A stretch of DNA of 64,000 nt from Phoronis australis (taxonomy: Eukaryota > Phoronida > Phoronidae): the NCBI GenBank assembly GCA_002633005.1, contig NMRA01000080.1, positions 403,291 through 467,290 of the forward strand, read 5' to 3'. The position numbers and the translations under genes are program-made. Positions 10,316 through 22,300 of the stretch are shown here, piece after piece. The notes beneath the pieces are model-generated. The model did no database searches, was not told where the DNA came from, and saw only the letters and a program-made list of their open reading frames with translations. Numbering within the stretch: the first letter of the stretch is position 1; each line of letters starts with the position of its first letter.

Positions 10316-13300
10316 GTAGGAACTGCTTTGTAATTGTTTACAGCATGACGACATTAACCTACACACATGATTTTGGTTTTGTTCTCATTCCAAAAATATA
10401 TGATGTGCAGGGTGCCACTCGCCAATGTCAATGGCAATCCCGGGCATTGGCAATGGCATTAGCAATGCGAGTAAAAATGGTGCTGGGCGAGTAGAAGATG
10501 ACTTGCCGGTCGCCCAGGTGGCGAACGAATTTTCAGAGTGCGAAAGCACTATATCGTTTCCCAGATGAACATGAATAAATTATCTTGTCCTGTTTTTATT
10601 ATGAATTTAAGGTTCAGTTTGGTCAGTGTGTCCTAGGCAATGACCATCGCCTCTGTTGGCCCGAACCAGAGGCGATGTAGAGGCTATAGGCGCTCTGTAC
10701 GCTGGAAGCTTTTCGGCGAATTATGCCTCGCACCGACTAAACCATCAAAGCCACGTTGTTATAACTACCTTTTGCGCATAGACGAACACCTTAGGAGGTT
10801 GTCGATGTGTTTAAGTTCTTCCAACTCGAACAAATACTCCCGTTATGAAACTTTTTCTTCGAGCAGTCCCTATTTCAGTTCCCAAAATTGTGTAATCAAC
10901 TTTTTCACTTTTTTAACCAGGCCGAAGGTCAGAAGTTGCGGAACTACCGGCGAACTTTGAAAGCTGAAGTTCCCGCCCTTCGCGTACGTGCTGCCGGGAA
11001 CCAGCCGTGCATTTCAGTGCCGTGTTGTTAAACATTAAAATGTCAAATATGTGCACAAAGACTATTAAATGTCATATCAACAGCATTTATTTTTATCAAA
11101 TACAAACAATGATTCATTGAAATACAATCAGTTTCAAGTAACGCCAATTAAAGACAAGTATAAGTGGTGGCATTTTGGAAACGAACATTTGACTGACAAG
11201 ACCGCAATGGCTCACCTTTGGCCTATTTAAAGATTGAGGTCATGAATTGGAGCGTGCGCAGTATAAAAATGGTGAGTTCACGATTTTGGGAACTGAAATA
11301 GGGACTGCTCGAAGAAAAAGTTTCATAACGGGAGTATTTGTTCGAGTTGGAAGGAATTAATCACATCGACAACCTCCTAAGGTGTTCCTCTATGCGCAAA
11401 AGGTATTTATAACAACGTGACTTTGATGGTTTAGTCGGTGCGAGGCATAATTCGCCGAAAAGCTTCCGGCGTACAGAGCGCCTATAGCCTCTACATCGCC
11501 TCTGGTTCGGGCCAACAGAGGCGATGGTCATTGCCTAAGTGTGTCCATGCTCCGGCAGTAAAAAACATTGGCACAGTGCGATCCTAGCGATTCAGTAGAT
11601 GTCACCCGTTATGCGATTTGTCTAGACAAAAGATCACAGTGTGTGGTTGTGCACAAAGTAATTTGTGGACTAGTCCGAAACGAAGAAAAATGGGGAAAGG
11701 CGGAAGACCGGTCCATGTGCTCAGAGCAAGCGAAATACTATATTTCTTGGAACTGATTTATTTCTGAACTTCAGGCTGGGCGAGTACATTTTCTGGCTCA
11801 CTCGCCCAGCTGACGAGCAGGGTTTTGAAACCTGGGTATATCCCTGGATGTGACACCTACCGCGTTTCCTCACTATATATAAAGTTCATTGTTCAAATTC
11901 TCCAACTCAAGCTATCACTACAGTTTGAGGCTGCCACATTAGAAAGAAGTCACAATTCCTGGAATGTTTGTTCAAGATGGAAGGGTTTAAAGACATCAGT
12001 GACCTCTGCAAGGGTCCCATTGTGCTCGGAAGGTACATCAATGTGGCTGATGTTTTAGCGTGTGTGAGGAATAATCTGACTTACATAAGCTATTGGGATA
12101 TATATTGGGATATATATTGGGATATATATTGGGATATATATTGGGATATATATTGGGATATATATTGGGATACGTATTCACCTTAAAGCACAATGCTTGT
12201 TCCTCTAATCCACCGTCCTATTGCTAATAATTCATTCATAAATAAAGTTCTAGTGTTCAGAATACTAGTAACCTCCACATTTTCGTGCTGTCTGTATAGG
12301 AGTTCCCGTCATTATACAAGGTGCCACACAAGACTGGCCAGCAGTGAGGAACTGGAATTTGGACTATCTGTGCCAGAAATGTAGTGACAACATAGTATAT
12401 GTGAGAGGAAATACAAACTGTGAAGATTATCGGGTATGTATGCATGGTCTTAACGTCTGGAAATTCGTTCTTAATGGAGTGAATGGAGTTAATCTATGAT
12501 GGTTCCCGTGCACTCCATACAAAATGTTCAGAATTTTATGGGAACTCCTAAACTAGGTTTATTTATGACCCTAGAAAAATGTCCAATTGGGCTAACTTCG
12601 AAACATCGTAACCCAGAAATGATTGAAGGGCTCGATGCTATTAAAATCGCCAGGTCGCATTTTGCGACCTAGCCAGAATCCCAGGTCGCATTTCCAAAAT
12701 CCAGCTCACATTCATAAATACCAGGTCGCAAAATTTCCCGACATTTTTACGCGCCAAAATTGATTTTAGATCATCGAGAAAATGTTTAGATTATGCTCTT
12801 TCCTGCCGCGTTAAATATTCACAAATTTCAGATCCCAAAACTGACTTCGTTTATGCAGGTACGGCGTTACTGTTCTTCACGACCGCCAGAGCGCAAGTCA
12901 AGTTCCCGACGTGAAAGTTGAATTAGTGCTCTCTAACTGACACGTGCATTCGAGTAGCTAAGTTTGCCATTTGAAAAGGGAGAAAATGCCCGTTGAAAAA
13001 GTATCCGGGATTTTGCTGGGTCTGACCTGCTACTGTCTGTCATCAAAGTCGTTAAAGATTCAAACTAACGCCGAGGGTAAATTCCCGCATTTTGTTCGAA
13101 GCCCAAATTTGCAACTTAACTCATGTTTGAAAAACGTCTGTCGAAAAAAATCCGTGAAACGATGCTTTAACCGAATAAACAATTCAGTGCAAATTTCACA
13201 ACAAAAATGTGGTACTTATGCTGTTTACGTACTCAACAATTAGTTTTCCATGAAGTAAATAGCCTCCAAATAATTACCGACTCCCTCTGTGCGAGTTTCC

Positions 13301-16300
13301 ATCTGGTAATGGCAAGTTTGCTCAATAACTTCCAGGTACGGGGAAAAATAGGTCAGTCACAAAACGACAGGCATGTCACTAGTGTTAACTTTCTTTCGGA
13401 GGTATAAAACAAAGCCGGGATTTGGTTTTTACATATTGAGAAAAGACGTTTTTTGAAAACGAAATTTGTTGTATAAAATGAGAGTGACACGCCATATAGA
13501 CAGCGAGTCAATTTTAAACCACGCACGGTCGTTTGTAGTGCGATATGATGGGCGCTAGCCTAAACTGTGGGCGCTTAATTGGAAATTCTCAAAAGTTGAG
13601 TGGGAACGCTTAGTAGATCAGTGAGCGCTTATTGTGAAACACTTCAAAGGTAGGGAGTAGGCTTGTGCGTTGGCATAGTCGTTAACCCGAGTGTTTGCGG
13701 TAATAAGATATTAAAAGATTACAATGGTAAGAAACGTTATAATGATACGATTTTGCGAGGCAAACTCCATCTAGTAGGGGTGACTTTCTGCATATCGTTA
13801 CCACCTACACTGTACCCTTTTTAGCCACCCGGAATAATTTTGTTCTTAATTGCCCGCTTCAGCTGGAACATGATTGTTTCTATTGGAGTCTGAACATTTT
13901 TACGGCGGCGATGGTCCAGGGAACGGAAAGTTGCCGGGGAGGGAGGGGGAGCTGTATGAAGTGAAGAATAAAAAGTTCGCTAACCACAATTTCACATCTA
14001 GTACCCGTTTAGTTGCAATAGCTGGCTGCGGGCATAGAATATAGGGTTTAGAGAACATCGACCTCGAGAAACATCGGAACTGGAAAATATCAGTTCTGGG
14101 TTACATCCGTCCTGGGGAATACCGTAAAGCATCAGGTCTTTTATAACCGCCGGAAATCTATTAGTTGATTTTCAAATAAACCATTGGCACCCGGGTGCTT
14201 AACAGAGCCAAGCCGATATACTCTTTCATTTAGGACTGCCGCTGTTCTCCTTTGATGTGCAGCTTTGAAACGGTGCGCACGCGTGAGTTCACGCACTTGA
14301 ATTGCTGGAATAGGCCTACACTTTACGTTGGCAACTACGTGTGAAAGACAAATCATATTTCGCTCAAGTAGCCCCAGAAACTAGTAATGGGGTTTGAGAA
14401 TTTCTTGGCAACTGAAAGTAAAGATGTGATCGTCGTTTGGGTATTAATAGGTTGTCATTTTCACTTTGGCTGTCTTATGGGATAAAAACGAGGTGCACAT
14501 TATCTAATATGAGTCACGATTGTCTTGCCGGGACCGCTTGCATGCTAAAAACGGGACTGACCAGTGCCGCAGTGCGATGAGGGATATTGTCGTGGATATT
14601 TGGTAAATGTAATAAGGACATCTTAAGCGAAAAACAAACATATTTGTCCACCACATAGTTTGATAAGTGGATCGCTTAAGAATTAATAGAAACACTGCTG
14701 TTTTGTGAGGTTTTACCACGTGTTATGTGGCCCGAAACTTTCTTCGGCAAATCCGGAAATTTGCAAAAGTGGCCAAAAATGTTAGCCAATGAAACGCGTC
14801 AAAGATCGATTCTGCATATCCCACTTGCTTACAAGTCATCGGGAGGGCTGTTCTCAGTTAGTGGTCTTTTGAACTTGGATTTGGCAACAACCAAGTAATG
14901 GTCGGATTAACAATAGTTACTTTATATTTGCCAGGTGTCTCTAGTAGTCCCGAGAAGTGTAAAAACTCAGCTCGCATTCGTTGGAAATTCCAGGTCGCAT
15001 TTTGCGACTTGATACGAGCTGACAAAAATCTCAGCTCGCATTTCCAAATTTCAGGTCGCAAATGCAACCTGCAGCTCGTTATGTCGAGCCCTGGATTGAA
15101 TCGATTCATATGAAAGTTACTCATACTATGCTTTTTGCACTGATCTCCAAAGTGCTTTTAGGAATTGTTTTAAAATGTTAACTTTGCATGGGAGGCAATC
15201 AAAAAAGGTCTATTATGATGCATATGGTGAAAAAACTCAAATTTAAAGTTGAAAAAAATGAAATTATAATTTAGAAAACTTTTTCAGTGTTTCTGAGATC
15301 TTGTGCACTGACCAATGCCAGTTTATAGATCTGACCTCTAATCATTCACCACGAATACCAATTTTTAGTCATTCAATGACATGGAGATGTCACGTAGTTG
15401 CTAGTCAACTCTTGTGTGACTGCAGTGCTGAGAACTTAATTGTGAAAAAACCTATTAATTTTTTAAATGTGACTTGAACCGCTTTCCACCACAAAACTGT
15501 TTTTGATTTAGACAGTCTACCATGATGAAATCGCTCTCATATTGTTCCTTTGTCAAAAAAGATGTATTCTAAAAGAAATGGCCAGTCTCTACAAGTTAAC
15601 TTGTTATGATGTGTCACTTTGCTCACCAAGCGTGGTCTCTCACAATGTAACGAAGTGTAAATTCTTTACATGACGGAAGGTCATTTCTCGTGTAATTCAG
15701 GAACAAGTTGAGATCAATTCTATAGCAGTGAGAGGTCTAAATCAAAAAGTTGATTCTTCAATGGAATAGAGCGTTGTAGCCTCTTTTCTGATTCTGTTCC
15801 AGGCAGGAAGAAAGTATTGTATACGCAAGACGACTCTTGGCCAGTATATTGCAGACTTAAAGGCTGGCAACAAAAAAGCTCAGAATTCTTACCTGGCGGT
15901 TCAGAATATGAAACAGACTTTTCCTCAGCTACAGGTAATTGTTGTGATTTTATTCCTATTTGAGTGAGATTCAAACCTACACTCTCCAAGATTAGAGTTA
16001 CGCACATTGATCAATTGTGCTGCGCTCACGTGACCAGTGCCAGAAGTAGACGATTGTTAAATGTAAATCAGTTGCTCTTCCAAGGGCATTGAAACTCAGA
16101 ACACTATCTTGTTGTAGTGTCTGGACAGTGAGACACCTGAAGACAATATTTGGAAGTTGCATTACAAAACTGTCATAAGCCTGTTTAACACTCAATAAAA
16201 TTATATAACAAGCATATACACATCACCCATGGCAGTTAATACAATCTATGAGTATTGAATTTACAAATAATAACAAAATAAAAGTTGACTCTACTTTCAC

Positions 16301-19300
16301 TCACGTTCAGAGATATGGGAGAACATTTAACGTAAAAACATTTAATGTGAATTTATTATTCGTTCGCTCTCCATGTTCTCAGTGTCATTCATACATCATC
16401 AGGTTTGGAAAAGTACCAGCGTTTCTGTTATTAAATTACAAACTTTCTATTTTCTTCATCGTATTTAATCTGTCATCAGTTTGGCTTTTCCTCTGATCTG
16501 CATTGTTGAGTGAAAGCAATCAAATCACCCAGTTCATTTGTTTCAGAATGACGTTCCCCTCCCTGAGTATGTTGGCAAAGTTCACATGGGACCTTACTTG
16601 TGGATTGCTCTCAAGGGACATTACGGTATGGGCAATGTACAAAGAATTTGGCTTCATAACGGTTTGTTGAGGTTAACGGTCTCTAAATGATGACAGAAAC
16701 ATAACTTAAGTTAAATTACATGTCTAAAATAATGAGAAATTACTCTTCTTTGTGACAAGAGTTGTAAAAAAAAATAATAATAAATATTGTAGGACTGCAC
16801 GTCGCTTTTCTAGCTTTCTCATTGGTCTCTTGTTATCACGTGCCCTGAGTTTGATCAGCTCTTGGCTTTCAAAGGCTGATGATTGTCACGTGTCCTTAGG
16901 CATTCTCTTTGTTATTGTAATCTTGTGTTTCAGTTCACCTTTGTTACGGCCACATTGACGTACGTTCTAAACTTGTATATTTTTCCCACCCCCTGCCATC
17001 CCCGTTTCGTAATTTTTTGTACCTCCACTTGGCTGGTGCTTTTTTATTGCCCATGTTACCAGAGGTTATCATTTTTTATGTGCCCACGTATTTATATGTG
17101 ACACTGACGACAGAGGACGACAAATTTTGGACCTCTCTGACTACCGTTGTGCCCCCTATTGGCAATTTTAGTTTTTTACGCTTGCCTCTGTATCTTCGGA
17201 GGTCCTCAACGGATTTTCATAAAATTTGGCAGTTAGACATCTATTAGTGAGATGATGCTATCCTTTTATTTTCGGACGGATTCGAGGTACTTTGTGCCAC
17301 CTAGTGGCCATTTTTACTATTTTCTAGTCTGTTTTTTGACATCCGCCCTTTTATCAACCAAACTTCTCTAGGGATGATTTTGAAAATTGGCATATATGTT
17401 CTTACTTTGAAGAGGACATCTGATGATGATTTTTCGACTACTTCGACTACTGTGGCGCCTCCTATCGGCAGTTTTATTTATTTGTGTGCCCATGGCTGTA
17501 TCTCCAAAACACTCTTCAGGATCTTTATTGAATTTTGCTGTTGTATTTATATTAAGTTGACAACAGAAGACAACGAATTTTGGACGGAATGGACTACCGT
17601 TGTGCCCTCTAGTGGCAATTTTAGTTTTTTACATTTACCTCTGTATCTTCAAAGGTCATCAATGGATTTTCATAAAATTTGGCAGATGGGTATTAGTGAG
17701 GTGACACTATCATCCGGTTGTCAGTTGAATTTAAGGCATTTTGTGCCACCTAGTGGCCATTTTTACTGTTTTCATGTCTCTTTATAATGTTATCATGTGC
17801 TAAAACAGATAAAAACAGTTTGAAAGTTTATAGAATTACTTACACCAAGGCTATGGTAAAGATATGCATATGGTGAAAATCTCCATTAAATTCTGAACAA
17901 CTTTCGTGCAAACTACTTTTATGTGAAGTTGACATTACCCCTTCAAATTTCCAATTTAAAAATGTTAGGTCATTAATCTGAGTGACCTTCATAACAGCCC
18001 ATTGCACAGCAGCAGTGGTGACCTACTTAGCTCAGCACACAGGGACAGTTGTCTGAATAGAGGCTTAGCAGGATAAGGGCTAAGGATGATTGTGGAAATT
18101 AGCATGTATGTTCCTAATGCGAAGAGGAGGGCTGATGATGATTTCCGAGGACCTGGACTGCTGTGGCACTGCCTAGTGGCAGTTTTTTTTACACCCGTCC
18201 CATGGCTGTATCTCCTAAACTATCTGCAGAATCTTTATTAGATATAACAAGTGTATTTATATGAACTTGACAACAAACGACGACATCACCTTTCGGATGG
18301 ATCGGACTTCTGGTGTGCCCCCCCCCCCAGTGGCAATTTTAGTTTTTTAGTTTCACCTCAGTCTTTATCTTCAAAGGTCCTCAATGGGTTTTAATAAAGT
18401 TTGCCAAATAGGCATCTTTTAGTGAACTGACGCTATCCTTCGGTTTTCAGTTTGATTTGTGGTATTTTGCACCACCTAGTGGCCATTTTTACTGTTTTCG
18501 AGTTTTGTTATTTGGCGTCTGCCTCTCTGTCAACCAAGCCACTCTCTAAGGATGGTTCTGAAAATTGGCATGTATTTTCCTAAAGTGAAGAGGAAGTCTA
18601 ACGACGATTTTCTGACAACTTCATATACTGTGGCGCCTCTTAGCGGCAGTTACGTTTTTTTCGCCTATAGCCTCCTAGTTTTCCTTGGTTTCTCAGAAAT
18701 GCCTTCGTTGACGGATTTTTATGAAATTTGGTAAATAGCTTTCATGACACATAACAGGTTTCGGATGGATTCGACGTATTTTACATCATCTAGTGGCCAT
18801 TTTTATGCTCCAAATAAACACCCCTAGAAGCACACCATTTGCGGTGCATTCGTGGCCACATTTCAATGCTCCGCGTTGCTCTTGTTATTTTACTTATTCG
18901 ATTTTCGTTGAAATACAGCTTTAATTGCTTTGTTTGTTGATTACAGAATTCTGTCATTTTGACCCAGACGACAACATGTTGATTCCTATCCAGGGCCGTA
19001 AGGAAGTTCGTCTGTTTGGCTGTGACTTAGAGTCCATGTATCCAAATGCCCTTGGGTCAAAAGGACGTACCATTCAGTCGCCAGTGGACTGGGATAATCC
19101 CGACTTGAAAAGATACCCAAACTTTGAAAATACAACATGTTACCATGGAATTGTTGAACCTGGTGACATGTAAGTTGTTCACATTACACGTAAATTGCAG
19201 TAACTACAAATCTCTGCAAGTCAGACTACTCGCAATTATGAAGTTGTTCTTGAATTGTTCCATAGTCAATTTAGAGTGCTGGTGATTTCTGAGCTCGTAA

Positions 19301-22300
19301 AGCAGTTACATATTGTTATTGCACAGGTTCTACAAGTTGACATGACAGCTCATTTAATGCACTGGGCATGGTCTCGAGCAGTAACGATGAACTGTAATTC
19401 CTTGTCCAGGCCAAGAAGCCATTAATTCCCATCTGAGTATAAGGAATATTATGTGATCAGTTTTAAATCTGTTGTTAGTGGTCTAAATCTGAAGTGGGTT
19501 TCTAAGATGAAACAACGGAATAGATCTCTTTAATAATTAAGATCAAGTTTTGAACAAATTCAGTTAATATCATATAGGTAAGGTCTTTTCTAAGCTGTGC
19601 CATGTGGTTAAAAGTATACTATGATGAATTCTCCCCAATTTCTCACCAAAATTGAGGTTGTTTCCTTGTTCAAAGGCTTCTAACATTTTTGTGGATACTG
19701 ACAATTTCTCAAAACTGAGAAAACATTTGTGTGGTGTTAATTAGCTTTTACAAAGAAATAAGATTCTCTTATGTGCCTTATATCTCCACTTGGTCACTTA
19801 AGTCTTTGAAACAGGATTATGATCTGTTACCATAGTCAACCCTCAAGGTGTTGAGAGCAAATCTGAAAATTCTTTACACTGCTAAATCATGACGGTTTTG
19901 TCTAGTGAATGGTTGGCTGTAGTGAAACGCTAGCCATCTCATCACTGGATTCAGAGAAATTACTTTAGGGCTGTTCCAGTAAAATCTGTTTGGGAGGGGG
20001 GGAAGGCACCTTTTTTTCGCACCCACCACCCATATTTTTCATTTATTTCTTCAGCCAACCACCCGTAATTTTTTATAAGTTTGAAATGCAACCACCCGTA
20101 ATTTTTTTTTGTTCTTGTGGTTGACTGCACAGGCGCTTGAGTTTATCTGTTCCTCCATCACTACTAACGTCATTCATTACTAAGAAAAGATATGTTTCTT
20201 ATATATGGTTATTAGCCATCAAGAAATTCGAGCACCTGTGGTTAAATGGTGTTATGGGCATGCCGATGAGGAGATCGGAGGTAGTGAAAAAGTCGGAGCT
20301 TTTTTCAAGTTGCATTTTTGTTTCAGTTTTTGATTCTGTGCAGATTGTTTATAAAATTTACTAAAATTACCCACCATCAAACATTTATGGCCCAATGAAA
20401 CAACAACGACCTGTAAATTTTTATTTTTTTGAAGTACGACCACCAGCCATTTTGAATTTAAGTCAAACGCAACCACCCATAAATTTTTATTTCAGTTGCC
20501 TCCCCCCCCTCCCACACAGATTTTGCTGGAACAGCCCTTAGCATAGTAATGGTTTTAGTTCTCAAGTTTTAACACAATGGCATGTAAAAAATCAATTTTG
20601 GGTAAAATTGTCAAACCAGGATTTAATATTCTTTTATTATAGATATATCTGTCCCATTGTGAGTGTTATGTACAAGCTCAGTTTTTGATATGTGCAGTTG
20701 AAAAAGTGAGAGTTCAAACCAAGGCAAGCATGTAAAATAAAGTACACTGACCTCACTGATGCAAAATGTCAGAAATAGCTCACAGTTTCTTATATTTGGC
20801 ATCCAAATGAAAGGGTTCATATCACAATCCCGTGGCGCATGTTTCTAATGTCATTGGCATGGCTATTTTGCAGGCATGTGTCTTTGTCATTTTTACTGTT
20901 TGTATCGTCCAGCTTTTTTTGTAGCATTAATTTACTTTCAATATTCACTAGGTGGCGCTAATGAACAAAGAGATGCTGAGAGCAGACTAGCGCCACCTAT
21001 TGAATTCTAGTCACCAATTATTATGACATGCATTATGTTTTCTAAACACTCATATTGCTTTTCTTGCAGTCTGTATTTCCCAGCATTTTGGTGGCACCAG
21101 GTCACCTCACTCGACAACTGTATATCAATAAACATATTTTTTGGAGATGAAGGGCAGAATAAATATCTAACCAAAATTATGGTAAGTTTTAGGATGGTGT
21201 ATCTGACCTTGGTAAAACCTTTTGCTCCTTTTTTCTTGAAAAGTGGTGAATGCTTAATTGTCTTTTTCGAAAAAAGTGTTTAAATGCTTTGGAGAGCTTC
21301 ATTTTTTCTATCCTGATGTCAGATAGTTTAGTTAAAGAGGCATGGAACGTGAAAGGTCTTCAAAAATATCTTTCAAAAAAATTCCTGACGAAAGCACCAT
21401 CTCGCAACATCGAATAAAGAGTAATTCACTTTCCCCTGTGAGGAAGTTTTCAGAAAAAACACAAATGTACACATAAAGGCAAAACTCTGTGGTTAAAACA
21501 GAGTTTCTAATATCCCTCCAACTTATTATAAATGCACGCATGCACTCACAGTCAGTTGCTTGAAGTTGCCTGTAGTGAAAGGTAACATTTTCCATATTTT
21601 ATTAGGGAAATGTTCTACGTCTATGTCTTGCCATACCAAATGAGGAGGCAGTGTGGCCTGGTTGATAAGTGCCCGCTTTCTTTACTCGAGGTCGTGGGTT
21701 CAAGTCCCACCAGGTCACACTGCTAAACCCTTGAGCCAGGTTTCTAGTTCCTCAGCTCGGTTTTAACCATATATCAATAAAGCATAAAAATATTTCCAGG
21801 TGATCTGTGCAATGGGCCCACATGCGAGGCCTGCGCACGTCTGATACAACGTGTATCAGACCGCCTGCAATTATTTTTTTTCAATTACCAAATAAGGAGA
21901 CATGTTTTGCCTTGTGGGAAAAAATCGACTAAGTGGCAAGCAGTTGACAGGTCTTCTTTTTGAACTTAGAAACTAAAAGAAAATGCTTTGTTATCAACAG
22001 ATTGACATTGAAAATCTTTATGAGCAAACACTAAAAATATCAGGTTTAATTTTGTTTCAGTGCCAGAGAACCACTTTCAATATTGCAATTTAGCCTGTAT
22101 ATCGTGTTCCAGGCCTCTTTAAAGTTGAACCTACCAAACTGATTGGTATTGTAATGGTGTAATATAAATAAGTGGATTTGCCACCCTTAATGAAGAGAAT
22201 GACCCCTGTCAGATAGTGGTGATATCCTTTCTGCACTGCTTCCGCCATAATGTGACCAGAAAAAGAACAACTTAGGGGACCATTTTCTGTTGCTGCAGCA

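Larger units (their letters stand above)
10316..12299 (+). other. JmjC gene intron 1
   Basis: 1984 bp. It contains the Mutator-like foldback element (10634-11537), a GCTGGGCGAG hairpin (11775-11810) and a 12-bp minisatellite (12093-12172). Confidence 0.85.

Noticed and set aside
10316-10494. Extension of JmjC exon 1 to the in-frame stop at 10494
   Set aside because: The residues after GCAG|GTAGG lose family resemblance, while joining to 12300 restores the conserved VPVIIQGATQDWP in phase.
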